The translations under genes and the position numbers were made by a program. From assembly GCA_963837265.1 (NCBI GenBank), contig CAWIMQ010000001.1, positions 1-64,000 on the forward strand: DNA of 64,000 bases. Direction: 5' to 3'. This stretch comes from DATBLE01 sp963837265. GTDB lineage: Bacteria > Actinomycetota > Thermoleophilia > Gaiellales > Gaiellaceae. Below the pieces are notes generated by a model, which was not told the origin of the DNA, searched no databases, and saw only the letters and a list, made by a program, of their open reading frames with translations. Shown one piece after another: positions 24,823-33,204 of the stretch (position 1 is the stretch's first letter; each line of letters starts with the position of its first letter).

Positions 24823-26718
24823 TCATGCCGCCTGCCGGCCCGCGGCGACGAGGATGCGGCACGGCGACTCGCGCAGGACGTAGTCGACCGTGCCTCCGAA
24901 GATGCGGCGTCGGCCGGCGATCGCGTGCCGCGGCGCGCCGAGCACCACCAGCTCGGCATGGCGCCGCCGTGCCTCCTCGACGATCGCCGGCCCGGCCGCC
25001 CGCGCGCGCAGGAGCCGTGTGACCGTGCGAACGCCGTAGCTCTCGACGAATGCCTGGGCGTCGTCGAGCAGTGCGGCCGCCACCTCCTCCTCCTTCGGCA
25101 GCCTCGCGTCGGGCGGCAGCGAGAGCGGTACCTCGATCACGTGCACGACCGCCACGGTCGCCCCCCGCTCCGCGGCCAGACGGGCGGCCGTGACGAGCGC
25201 CTCCTCGCTCTCCCCGGTGCGCTTGACCGGGACGACGATCGTCCGGTACTCGACCGTCAGCGAGGGGCCGACCACGAGCACCGCCGCCCGCACCGTCTGC
25301 CGGAGCGGGCGCTTCACGACGCGCGTACGGTAGATCCAGTAGACGGCGAAGCCGAGGCCGAGCCAGCCGAGGCCGGCCCAGCGGGTGGTCGGCTGCTGGA
25401 CGACGACGACAAACCAGGCGGCGAGCGTCGCCGTGCCGCCGAAGATCGCGAACAGCGGCCAGTCGATCCCGCGCAGACGGAGGTTCGGCCGGGCCTTGAA
25501 CTCGAGCACTTCGTCGTGCTTCCGCGCCCGGAGGGCGATCACGGACGCGTGCGCGACCGTGAACGAGAGCATCGCGCCGAACGAGTACATCGTCCCGAGG
25601 AAGTCGACCTTCCCGGGCAGGGTGAGGAGGATCGAGAAGAAGCCGGCGAACACGATCAGCGAGAGCCAGGGCGTCTTGAACCGCGGGTGCAAACGCCGGA
25701 AGACCTCGGGGAGCTGCCGGTAGCTCGCCATCGAGTACGTGATCCGCGACGCCCCGATCACCCCTGCGTTCGTGGCGATGAAGAGGATCGTGGCGGCGAG
25801 GACGCCGACGTACACCTTCAGCACGGAGAGGAGCATCCCGTGGATCCCCATGTGCTCGACGAGACCGAGGACCGGGTCGTTCTGGAAGCCGCCCTGGTCC
25901 GGCGGCAGCGCAAGCAGGGTCTTGTAGTCGCCGCCCGAGTGGTGCACCGGCAGGGCGGAGAGCGCGATCATCGGCATCGTGAAGTAGATGGCGAAGACCG
26001 CGACCGCGACCCACTTGATCGACGCGGGGATGCTGCGGACGGGGTCCCGCGCCTCCTCGGCCAGGTTCGAGACCGTCTCGATCCCGGTGTAGGCGATCAT
26101 CCCGACCGGGATCGCGAGCAGCAGGTTGCCCCATGTCGGGGCCGTCCCGAAGTGGACGTTGTGGACCAGCGTGTGCGGGCTGAAGATCAGGACGAAGCCG
26201 AGCAGCACGAGGAGGATCTGCGTGCTGAAGTCGACGAGCGCGAGGACGACGTTCAGCCTCGCCGACTCCTGGATCCCGACGATGTTGAGCGCGACCAGGA
26301 CGAGGATCACGACCGCGCCGCCGATCACGTCCCACGGGTTCGCCCTCAGCGGGCTCCAGAAGATCGACAGGTAGTGCGGGACGAAGAACGCCGAGATGGC
26401 GATCGTGACGACGTAGTTCAGCATCTGTGCCCAGGCCGCGCCGAAGGAGACCAGCTCGTTGAAGGCGTGGCGCGCGAAGCTCGAGGAGCCTCCCGCCTCC
26501 GGGTAGCGGACCGTCCCCTCGGCATAGGTGGCGGCGGTCGCCGCGAAGAAGATTCCGGCGATCACGAAGACGAGCGGCGTCAGCCCGAGGGCGAAGACGG
26601 CGGTGACGCCGAGCGCGTAGTAGATCGACGATCCGACGTTGCCGTAGGCCGTGGAGAAGAGCGCCGGCGTTCCGAGAACGCGCTCGAGGCCCTGCTGCCG
26701 GCGGCGCCTGTGAGGCAC
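24823..26718 (-). CDS. APC-family permease fused to a C-terminal UspA-like domain (second copy)
   Basis: The 631-residue protein is a paralogue of the permease at 22669-24579: first helix STAYGNVGSSIYYALGVTAV, then GMIAYTGIETVSNLAEEARD, SRITYSMASYRQLPEVFRRL and 12 helices overall. A UspA-like domain follows (YRTIVVPVKRTGESEEALVT, AELVVLGAPRHAI, PCRILVAAGRQ). The permease cores look more alike than the stress domains. The two genes stand in tandem on the same strand, separated by a hairpin region and a 55-codon gene, which suggests gene duplication. The substrate is unknown. Confidence 0.9.
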   Translation of the reverse strand: MPHRRRRQQGLERVLGTPALFSTAYGNVGSSIYYALGVTAVFALGLTPLVFVIAGIFFAATAATYAEGTVRYPEAGGSSSFARHAFNELVSFGAAWAQMLNYVVTIAISAFFVPHYLSIFWSPLRANPWDVIGGAVVILVLVALNIVGIQESARLNVVLALVDFSTQILLVLLGFVLIFSPHTLVHNVHFGTAPTWGNLLLAIPVGMIAYTGIETVSNLAEEARDPVRSIPASIKWVAVAVFAIYFTMPMIALSALPVHHSGGDYKTLLALPPDQGGFQNDPVLGLVEHMGIHGMLLSVLKVYVGVLAATILFIATNAGVIGASRITYSMASYRQLPEVFRRLHPRFKTPWLSLIVFAGFFSILLTLPGKVDFLGTMYSFGAMLSFTVAHASVIALRARKHDEVLEFKARPNLRLRGIDWPLFAIFGGTATLAAWFVVVVQQPTTRWAGLGWLGLGFAVYWIYRTRVVKRPLRQTVRAAVLVVGPSLTVEYRTIVVPVKRTGESEEALVTAARLAAERGATVAVVHVIEVPLSLPPDARLPKEEEVAAALLDDAQAFVESYGVRTVTRLLRARAAGPAIVEEARRRHAELVVLGAPRHAIAGRRRIFGGTVDYVLRESPCRILVAAGRQAA

Positions 26719-26764
26719 CGGCGAACTCTAGTCCTGCGCCCAGCCGTCGGAACCGGCCACGTCA

Positions 26765-26777
26765 GGGGTCTGACCCC
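26765..26777. repeat. GGGGTCTGACCCC palindrome, third copy
   Basis: It is identical to the cores at 15082-15094 and 15174-15186. It lies in the 248-bp space between hppA and the permease gene, about 120 bp from a copy of the 70-bp hairpin element. Confidence 0.8.
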
Positions 26778-26894
26778 AACGGCAACAGAACCGTGCCGAT
26801 CCCGAACAAAAAGGCGGACGCGCAGCCGCGGAACCAGTCGACGTCGTCGCCGCGCCCGACCTGCGCGGGCGCGGCCAGAATCCGCCGGCCGCCA

Positions 26895-26962
26895 GCAGGC
26901 GACGCGAGCGAAGCGAGCGAGCGAAGGAGGGGGCTCGTGGGGGAACCATGCGGTTCCCCCAC
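26895..26962 (+). repeat. Dispersed 70-bp hairpin element, copy A (also hppA terminator)
   Basis: A conserved head (GCAGGCGACGCGAGCGAAGC, then GAGCGAGCGAAGGAGG) is followed by the hairpin GTGGGGGAACC-ATGC-GGTTCCCCCAC at 26937-26962. The hairpin ends 4 bases from the hppA stop codon, so it should also stop that transcript. Copy B at 31987-32053 is in the opposite orientation and copy C at 33073-33116 keeps only the hairpin end. Confidence 0.8.
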
Positions 26963-26966
26963 GTCC

Positions 26967-29006
26967 TCAGCCGTGGATCGAGACGATCAGCGGGATGATC
27001 AGGATCGCCACGATGTTGGCGATCTTGATCATCGGATTGATCGCGGGCCCGGCCGTGTCCTTGTAGGGATCTCCGACCGTGTCGCCGGTGACCGCGGCGG
27101 CGTGCGCCTCCGAGCCCTTCCCGCCGTACAGGCCGTCCTCGATCAACTTCTTCGCGTTGTCCCACGCCCCCCCGCCGGAGGTCATCGCGATCGCGAGGAA
27201 GAGGCCGGTGACGATCGTCCCGATCAGCAGGCCGCCGAGCATCCGGGCGTTGATCACCCCGACCACGATCGGGAAGCCGATCGGGATCAGCGCCGGGAGC
27301 ATCATGCTCTTGATCGCCGAGCCGGTGACGATGTCGATCGCACGGCCGTACTCCGGCCGCGCGGTCCCCTCCATGATCCCCGGGATCTCCCGGAACTGGC
27401 GCCGGACCTCCTGCACGATCTGCCCTCCGACCCGGCCGACCGCCTGCATCGCCAGGGAGGCGAAGAGGAACGGCATCAGCCCGCCGACGAACAGGCCGGC
27501 GATCACCCAGGCGTCGTCGAGACGGAAGATCGTCGGGAGGCCCTCGTCCGAGAGCCCGGTCGTGTAGCTGTCGAAGAGGACGAGCGCGGCCAGCGCCGCG
27601 GAGCCGATCGCGTAGCCCTTCGTCACCGCCTTGGTCGTGTTCCCGACCGCGTCGAGCGGGTCGGTGATCGCCCGCACCGACTCGTCCAGGTCGGCCATCT
27701 CGGCGTTGCCGCCCGCGTTGTCGGTCACGGGGCCGTAGGCGTCGAGGGCGACGATGAGGCCCGTCATCGAGAGCTGGGCCATAACGGCGACGCCGATCCC
27801 GAACAGGCCGGCGAAATGGTGCGCGATCAGGATCCCGCCGGCGATCACGACCACGGGCAGCGCAGTGGCCTGCATGCCGACCGCGAGGCCCTCGATGATG
27901 TTCGTCGCGTGACCGGTCTGCGACGCGCGGGAGATCGACTTGACCGGGTGCCAGCGCGTGCCGGTGTAGTACTCGGTGATCGTCACCAGCAGGGCGGTGA
28001 CGACCAGCCCGATGATCGCGGAGATGTACAGGTCGGAGAAGCTGTACTTCCCCCCGTCGTAGGCCATCGTCACCGGGATGAAGCCGGCTGCCGAGAGCAG
28101 CGTCGCGACGAGGACCGCCTTGTAGAGGGCGTTCATGATCGAGCCGCTTCGTCCGATCCGTGCGAAGAAGACGCCGATCACCGAGGTCAGCGCCGAGATT
28201 CCGCCGATCGCCAGCGGGAAGAGCCAGAGGCGGCTCGACGGGAACGACTGCGCCGCGATCAGCATCACGGCGACCGCGGTGACCGCATAGGTCTCGAACA
28301 GGTCGGCCGCCATGCCGGCGCAGTCGCCGACGTTGTCGCCGACGTTGTCGGCGATCACGGCCGGGTTCCGGGGGTCGTCCTCGGGGATCCCGGCCTCGAT
28401 CTTGCCGACCAGGTCGGCGCCCACGTCGGCCGCCTTCGTGTAGATCCCGCCGCCCAGCCGGGCGAACACGGAGATGAGGGAGCCGCCGAAGGCGAGCCCG
28501 ACGAGGTCGTGGATCGCCGAGTTGTGCGAGTGGCCGAGCCAGTCGGTCAGCGCCCAGTAGTAGCCGGCGACGCCGAGCAGCCCCAGGCCGACCACGAGCA
28601 GGCCGGTGACGGACCCGGCACGGAACGCGACGTCGAGGGCCGGCTTCAGGCCGCGCTTCGCCGCCTCGGCGGTGCGGACGTTCGCCCGAACCGCGACGTT
28701 CATCCCGATGAAGCCGGCCGAGGCCGAGAGCAGGGCGCCGATCAGGAAGCCGACGGCGGTGCCCCAGCCCAGCTTGTGGTAGAAGCCGAGGAGGAGGAAG
28801 GGGACGATCGCGACCAGCCCGATCGTCGTGTACTGGCGCCGCAGATACGCCTCCGCGCCCTCCTGCACGGCGTGGGCGATCTCGCGCATCCGCTCGGTGC
28901 CGGAGGGCTGCCGGAGCACCCAGGCAGTCAGCGCGATCCCGCTGGCGATGCTCACGCCCGCGCAGATGAGCGCGAACAGCACCGCATGGTCGACGAAGAA
29001 GTTCAA
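26967..29006 (-). CDS. hppA: Membrane-bound proton-translocating pyrophosphatase
   Basis: The 679-residue protein has about 16 helices and the substrate loops of the family: GGGIYTKAADVGADLVGKIE, GIPEDDPRNPAVIADNVGDN with VGDCAGMAADLFE, DAYGPVTDNAGGNAEM, and near the C-terminus DTVGDPYKDTAGPAINPMI. In the diagnostic segment GNTTKAVTKGYAIGSA a Lys occupies the position that separates K+-independent H+-pumps (Lys) from K+-dependent enzymes (Ala), so K+-independent proton pumping is expected. It conserves energy from pyrophosphate at the cytoplasmic membrane. Hairpin element A lies directly downstream. Confidence 0.95.
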   Translation of the reverse strand: MNFFVDHAVLFALICAGVSIASGIALTAWVLRQPSGTERMREIAHAVQEGAEAYLRRQYTTIGLVAIVPFLLLGFYHKLGWGTAVGFLIGALLSASAGFIGMNVAVRANVRTAEAAKRGLKPALDVAFRAGSVTGLLVVGLGLLGVAGYYWALTDWLGHSHNSAIHDLVGLAFGGSLISVFARLGGGIYTKAADVGADLVGKIEAGIPEDDPRNPAVIADNVGDNVGDCAGMAADLFETYAVTAVAVMLIAAQSFPSSRLWLFPLAIGGISALTSVIGVFFARIGRSGSIMNALYKAVLVATLLSAAGFIPVTMAYDGGKYSFSDLYISAIIGLVVTALLVTITEYYTGTRWHPVKSISRASQTGHATNIIEGLAVGMQATALPVVVIAGGILIAHHFAGLFGIGVAVMAQLSMTGLIVALDAYGPVTDNAGGNAEMADLDESVRAITDPLDAVGNTTKAVTKGYAIGSAALAALVLFDSYTTGLSDEGLPTIFRLDDAWVIAGLFVGGLMPFLFASLAMQAVGRVGGQIVQEVRRQFREIPGIMEGTARPEYGRAIDIVTGSAIKSMMLPALIPIGFPIVVGVINARMLGGLLIGTIVTGLFLAIAMTSGGGAWDNAKKLIEDGLYGGKGSEAHAAAVTGDTVGDPYKDTAGPAINPMIKIANIVAILIIPLIVSIHG

Positions 29007-29193
29007 TTCGGTCCTTTCGTGTCACAAGGTCGGGCGCCGTGCGCTCCGCAGGCCGAAGCCCGTCTCACAAGCGGGAGAGCCTATCCGATCAGAAGGACGC
29101 CCGGCGCAGGGCCGCGGCGCACATCTCCAGGGACCGACGATCCGGCGCACGCCGAGCTCGCGCATCGCCCAGAGGTTCGCCCGGTACGGGATC

Positions 29194-29490
29194 CTACGCC
29201 GCGGCCGCCTTCGCGTACGCGAGCTGCATGTTCGCCACCATCTGCTCGAAGTCGCGCACGAGCTGCTCCTCGACGGTGTCCCTCAGCACCGGCACGAGCA
29301 CGCGCAGCGCCTCGATCGCGAGCCGGGCCTGGTCGAGGTCGCGGTCCTCATCCCCCAGCCGCCGGTAGCCGAGCGACGACACCGTGAAGATGGTCTGGAC
29401 GAGGACGTCCGAGACCTTCAGCTTGCGTAGCTCGCCCTCGAGCTGCTCGAGCAGCTCCTCCTGCGACGGCTGTTGCTCCTCCTCAGCCAC
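29194..29490 (-). CDS. Uncharacterised 98-residue protein after the YbdK-type ligase
   Basis: The GTG at 29490 overlaps the preceding ligase gene by 8 bases. The protein is all-helical and acidic at its start (EEEQQPSQEELLEQLEGELR), then KLKVSDVLVQTIFTVSSLGY and DLDQARLAIEALRVLVPVLR. I recall this pattern from many actinobacteria and think it may be of the DUF1844 kind, but I am not certain. No catalytic motif is seen. Translational coupling suggests it is co-expressed with the ligase. Confidence 0.7.
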   Translation of the reverse strand: MAEEEQQPSQEELLEQLEGELRKLKVSDVLVQTIFTVSSLGYRRLGDEDRDLDQARLAIEALRVLVPVLRDTVEEQLVRDFEQMVANMQLAYAKAAAA

Positions 29491-30634
29491 GGACCACGTC
29501 CCCCGCTCCGACCTGCTCCGCGTAGATGTCCGCCGGCGACCAGCCCTCCTCCGCCCGCGCGATCTGGCGCTCGGCCGCGTTCGCGGCGGGCACGGACAGC
29601 TGCACGCCGAGCTCCTCGGCGACCGGGCCGACCCACCCGGCGACGCGCTCGAGCTCGGCCCGCGCGCTTCGCACCGCGTAGGTGCCGGGATCGAGCAGCG
29701 CTCCGGAGAGGCCGTAGCGAATGGCGCGCCAGAGATTCTCCTCGATCATCCGGGGCGGCGGCTGCGGAAGCGGCTCGCCCTCGTCGACGGCCCTCGCGAT
29801 CCGCGCCGCGAGCGCATACGCGAAGCCGGCGAGCGCCCGGGCCTCGCCGAGGTCGGGCTGGGCGTCGCAGATGCGGATCTCGACGGTCGGGTACGCGAGG
29901 TGCGGGCGGACGCTCCACCAGAGCTGTGTGTGCTCGTCGATCGACCCGGTCTGGTACAGGAGCCGGACGTACGCCTCGAGCTCCGCCCACGTCCGGTACG
30001 GGTCCGGCACGCCGCAGCGCGGGAACATTCGCGTGAAGATCTCGGTACGGGCCGAGTGCAGCCCGCTGTTCACCCCCTCGACGAACGGCGAGCTCGCCGA
30101 CAGGGCGAGGAGATGCGGGAGGAACGGGCGCAGCCCGTCATGCACGGCGACGGCACGGTCGGCGCCGCGGACGCCGACGTGGACGTGCAGGCCGAAGGTG
30201 TTGTTGCGCCAGACGACGTAGCGCAGGAGCTCGTCGTTCCGCCGGTAGTGGGGCGTGTCGATGATCCGCTGGTCCTGCCAGCGGCTCCACGGATGGGTAC
30301 CGACCCCGCCGAGCGCGATCCCGAGGTCGCCGGCGAGCGCCGAGAGCTGTGCCCGCCGCTCCCCCATCCGCTCGGCCGCCTCGGCGAAGGTTCCGCACCG
30401 GCCGGTCCGGACCTCCACCTCGCTCGCGATCAGCTCGCCGACCAGGTGCTCGTCCACCGCCGATCCGGCTGCGGCGGCCTTGACCTCTTCGAACCGGTTG
30501 ACGAGCGCGAGAGTCTCCGGGTCGAGCAGCGCGAACTCCTCCTCGACCGCGACCGTGAAGTCGGTGCCGCCGTCGTAGGCCTCGCGCGAGCTCCGGATGA
30601 GCTCCTCGTAGGGCAACGTCTGCGCTTCACCCAT
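29483..30634 (-). CDS. ybdK: YbdK-type carboxylate-amine ligase (glutamate-cysteine ligase family 2)
   Basis: The 383-residue protein from the ATG at 30634 has the GCS2 signatures FTVAVEEEFALLDPETLALV, EVEVRTGRCGTFAEAAERM, GLHVHVGVRGADRAVAVHDG, PYRTWAELEAYVRLLYQTGS and PTVEIRICDAQPDLGEARAL. Family members make gamma-glutamyl-cysteine or related amides, weakly in some cases. The longer frame to 30703 would read into the inverted repeat upstream and is not favoured. No glutathione synthetase is adjacent, so the physiological product is open. Confidence 0.88.
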   Translation of the reverse strand: MGEAQTLPYEELIRSSREAYDGGTDFTVAVEEEFALLDPETLALVNRFEEVKAAAAGSAVDEHLVGELIASEVEVRTGRCGTFAEAAERMGERRAQLSALAGDLGIALGGVGTHPWSRWQDQRIIDTPHYRRNDELLRYVVWRNNTFGLHVHVGVRGADRAVAVHDGLRPFLPHLLALSASSPFVEGVNSGLHSARTEIFTRMFPRCGVPDPYRTWAELEAYVRLLYQTGSIDEHTQLWWSVRPHLAYPTVEIRICDAQPDLGEARALAGFAYALAARIARAVDEGEPLPQPPPRMIEENLWRAIRYGLSGALLDPGTYAVRSARAELERVAGWVGPVAEELGVQLSVPAANAAERQIARAEEGWSPADIYAEQVGAGDVVRG

Positions 30635-30670
30635 CGGAGGAACAGCGTACGCGACCCGGCCAGGGTGCAA

Positions 30671-30740
30671 GTAACACAGTGTCACTAGCCCATGGAACCG
30701 CATGACCAGGCGCTTCGGCGAGCAAGTGACATTGTGTTAC
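30671..30740 (-). terminator. Inverted repeat at the end of the glycosyltransferase gene
   Basis: GTAACACAGTGTCACT (30671-30686) and AGTGACATTGTGTTAC (30725-30740) pair with one mismatch. The second arm includes the glycosyltransferase stop codon. It probably separates this transcript from the ligase gene downstream. The 38-base spacer is long for a simple terminator, so a protein site is also possible. Confidence 0.45.
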
Positions 30741-31984
30741 AAGGGCTGGAACGGCTCGAGGAGCCGCGCGGCCACGCCGGCCCACGACCATCTCTCGATC
30801 GCGACCGCCCGGGCGGCGTCGCCCAGCTCGGCCCGGCGCCCGGGCGTGAGCGCGAGCAGCCCGTGCAGCTTGTCGGCGAGGTCGAGGGAGTCGCCGGTCG
30901 CGAAGCTCGCCAGGTGGCGGAGGGCCGGCGGGTATGCCTCCTCCAGCCCGCGCGCGACGTCCTCGAGGCCCGAGTGGCGGGCGACGAGCGGGGGGCAACC
31001 TGCGGCGGCCGCCTCGGCGGCGACCATCCCGAAAGCCTCGGGGAAGATCGACGGCACCACCGTGACGTCCGCGAGCGGGATGAGATGACGCAGGTGCCGG
31101 TGCTCGAGCGGGCCGGTGAAGAGCGTCCGCGGAGGCGCGATCCGCTCCAGCTCGCGGCGGTAGTCGCCGAACCCGACGACGACCGAGCGCGCGTCGACCC
31201 CGTGCAGCGCCTCCAGCAGGACGTGGATTCCCTTGTTGTAGAGGAGCTTCCCGAAGTAGAGAACGGTGGGCGCCTCGCCGTGGAGGAACTCAGCGAGCCG
31301 CCGGGCGTTGCCCTCGTCCGGCAGCCGCTCGTGCCGGCTGCCCGGGTTCGGTGGGTCGGCCCGGCACTCCTCGAGCAGGAGGGGAAGCGCCTCCGGGCGC
31401 GGCTCCCGCACGAACTCGTCCACGTCGACGCCGGGCGGCACCTCGTGGACGCGCTCCACGTGCCCGACTACCTCCTCGAGCACGTCGCGGACGTGACCCG
31501 AGCCGACGAAGACCGCGTCCGCGCCGCGCAGCGCCCACGCACCCCACGCCTCGAGCTCGGCATTCCCGCGCAGGGAGTACTCCAGCTCCGATCCGTGCAC
31601 CTTGACCGCGAACCTCGCTCCCGTCGCCGCCGCCACCGGCGCTCCGAGCAGCACGTGGTTCGCGAACACGAGGTCGGCGGGCAGGTGCGCCCGGAGCGAG
31701 GCCGCGTTCAGGGCGACGTAGCGGTCGCGCTCCACCCGCGACATGTCCTGGAGCAGGATCGCCTCCACCCCTTCGTAGCGATCGAGGACGAACACCGGGA
31801 GCAAGGGGCCGATCCGGGGCCGAACCACGCGGGCGCCGGCAAGGTCGAACCGGTCCGGCTCCGGGTCCTGACAGAAGACGACGACCTCGTGCCCCGCGCG
31901 GCTCCACTCACGCGCGATCGCGCGGGTGTAGATGTTGGAACCGGTGCCTTCGAGCAGGTACCCGTGCCACAGGAGGATCCTCAT
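30737..31984 (-). CDS. GT4-family glycosyltransferase
   Basis: The 415-residue protein begins MRILLWHGYLLEGTGSNIYT, the N-terminal Rossmann lobe of GT-B enzymes with a Gly loop for the acceptor. The C-terminal lobe has LYFGKLLYNKGIHVLLEALH, FTGPLEHRHLRHLIPLADV and PSIFPEAFGMVAAEAAAAGC, the E-x7-E motif of family 4 that grips the nucleotide-sugar. Acceptor and sugar are unknown; cell-envelope or metabolite glycosylation is likely. The ATG at 31984 is 3 bases from a hairpin element (copy B), which must lie in the 5' leader. Confidence 0.88.
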   Translation of the reverse strand: MRILLWHGYLLEGTGSNIYTRAIAREWSRAGHEVVVFCQDPEPDRFDLAGARVVRPRIGPLLPVFVLDRYEGVEAILLQDMSRVERDRYVALNAASLRAHLPADLVFANHVLLGAPVAAATGARFAVKVHGSELEYSLRGNAELEAWGAWALRGADAVFVGSGHVRDVLEEVVGHVERVHEVPPGVDVDEFVREPRPEALPLLLEECRADPPNPGSRHERLPDEGNARRLAEFLHGEAPTVLYFGKLLYNKGIHVLLEALHGVDARSVVVGFGDYRRELERIAPPRTLFTGPLEHRHLRHLIPLADVTVVPSIFPEAFGMVAAEAAAAGCPPLVARHSGLEDVARGLEEAYPPALRHLASFATGDSLDLADKLHGLLALTPGRRAELGDAARAVAIERWSWAGVAARLLEPFQPL

Positions 31985-31986
31985 AC

Positions 31987-32053
31987 GCGGGAGAACCCAG
32001 GGTTCTCCCGCGGGCCCTCTCCTTCGCTCGCTCGCTTCGCTCGCATCGCCTGC
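31987..32053 (-). repeat. Dispersed hairpin element, copy B
   Basis: Read on the minus strand it has the same head as copy A (GCAGGCGATGCGAGCGAAGC, then GAGCGAGCGAAGGAG) and the hairpin GCGGGAGAACC-CTG-GGTTCTCCCGC at 31987-32011. The compensating changes in both arms keep the hairpin paired. It sits immediately before the glycosyltransferase start. Confidence 0.8.
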
Positions 32054-32142
32054 TGCCGGCGAACCACCCTCGGCCGCGCCCGCCATGTCGGTCGCGGCCC
32101 CGACTGCCGGCAGGACGGCTCCGTCAGCACCGTGACCTCGGC

Positions 32143-32808
32143 CTAAGCCAAATGAAAGTACAGAGCGTGCAGGAGCTCGACGGCGGGGTTCGACGTGTGC
32201 ACCTGGACGTCGCCCGGCACGTCGAGAAGCCCCTCGCTGTAGTTGAAGATGATCCTGACGCCGGCGTCGACCAGGTCGTCGGCGACCCCCTGCGCGCTCG
32301 ACGCCGGCACCGCGAGGACACCGACGATGATGTTCTTGTCGCGAACGGCTGCTTTCAGGTCCGCGTAGGGCTGCACCTCCACGCCGCCGGCCCGAGCGCC
32401 GACGAGCTCGGGGTCCCGGTCGAACACCGCGGCGATGTTGATTCCGTGCTCGGCGAAGATCGAGGAGCTCGCGATCGCCTGGCCGAGGCGGCCCGCTCCG
32501 ATCAGCGCGATGTTGTGCTGGCCCTGCGTCCGCAGGATCTTGCGGATCTCGCCCAGCAGGCCGTCGGTGTTGTAGCCGACGCCGCGCTTGCCGAACTTCC
32601 CGAACGCCGAGAGGTCGCGCCTGATCTGCGTCGCGTTGATGTTGGTGTAGTCCGACATCTCCTGGGACGAGATGCGCTCCTTGCCCATCTTCTTGGCCTG
32701 GGTGAGCACCTGGAGATACCGGCTCAGTCGCGCGGCGACCCCCACCGTCAGCCGTTCCCCCACGGCGCCGGCGGCGCCCTGCGTCGTCGTCTGCAGCACG
32801 AGAGCCAT
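32143..32808 (-). CDS. rex: Redox-sensing transcriptional repressor Rex
   Basis: The 221-residue protein has an N-terminal winged helix (LSRYLQVLTQAKKMGKERIS, NINATQIRRDLSAFGKFGKR) and the NAD(H)-binding Rossmann domain (NIALIGAGRLGQAIASSSIF, AAVFDRDPELVGARAGGV). It also has IIVGVLAVPASSAQGVADDL and ends with a domain-swapped helix (NPAVELLHALYFHL). Rex senses the NADH/NAD+ ratio and represses respiratory and fermentative genes. The ATG at 32808 fits the family. It follows a glutaredoxin-like gene by 26 bases and may share its transcript. Confidence 0.95.
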   Translation of the reverse strand: MALVLQTTTQGAAGAVGERLTVGVAARLSRYLQVLTQAKKMGKERISSQEMSDYTNINATQIRRDLSAFGKFGKRGVGYNTDGLLGEIRKILRTQGQHNIALIGAGRLGQAIASSSIFAEHGINIAAVFDRDPELVGARAGGVEVQPYADLKAAVRDKNIIVGVLAVPASSAQGVADDLVDAGVRIIFNYSEGLLDVPGDVQVHTSNPAVELLHALYFHLA

Positions 32809-32834
32809 TCTGCCAGCGCACCCAAACGGCTGCG

Positions 32835-33122
32835 TCAGACCCCGGTCGCTCCGATCCGGCGCCGGAACGCGGCGGCGTCGAGGAAGTAGACGAAGGCTCG
32901 CTCGCCGTCGATCTCGACGACGGGAAGCCACTCGCGGTAGCGCGACTCGAGCTCCGGATCGCCGCCGATGTCCACCTCCTCGTAGTCGAACTCGAGCTCG
33001 CCGCGAAGGTCTGCGAGCGTGCTCCTCGCACGCTCGCAGAGGCTGCAATTCTCAGCCTGGTAGAGGACCACCGTGGGGGAACCCAGGGTTCCCCCACGAG
33101 CCCCCTCCTTCTTCGCACTCAC
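32835..33122 (-). CDS. Glutaredoxin-like (DUF836-type) thiol protein
   Basis: The core VVLYQAENCSLCERARSTLA carries a CxxC active site (CSLC), followed by FDYEEVDIGGDPELESRYRE and WLPVVEIDGERAFVYFLDAA, a short thioredoxin fold of the DUF836/glutaredoxin type. If translation starts at the ATG at 33122, the first 17 residues are encoded by hairpin element C. If it starts at the GTG at 33071 the protein is the usual size, about 78 residues. The latter is the likelier native start. It precedes rex, consistent with a redox theme. Confidence 0.75.
   Translation of the reverse strand: MSAKKEGARGGTLGSPTVVLYQAENCSLCERARSTLADLRGELEFDYEEVDIGGDPELESRYREWLPVVEIDGERAFVYFLDAAAFRRRIGATGV
33073..33116 (-). 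repeat. Dispersed hairpin element, partial copy C
   Basis: Only the right part is present: GAAGGAGGGGGCTC followed by the hairpin GTGGGGGAACC-CTG-GGTTCCCCCAC (33073-33097, read on the minus strand). It lies at the 5' end of the glutaredoxin-like gene and can be translated as its N-terminus. Confidence 0.75.
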
Positions 33123-33204
33123 ATCCGCAGGGACCTTGGCCTCCCGCCGGGCAAAGCCCGGCTCCGGCCACAGATGCCGGCGCTGACGCCGGCGCGCCCG
33201 AACG

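Noticed and set aside
26793..29387. 864-codon plus-strand frame
   Set aside because: Antisense to hppA, which is fully conserved; the frame has no motif and is rich in Asp, Arg and His.
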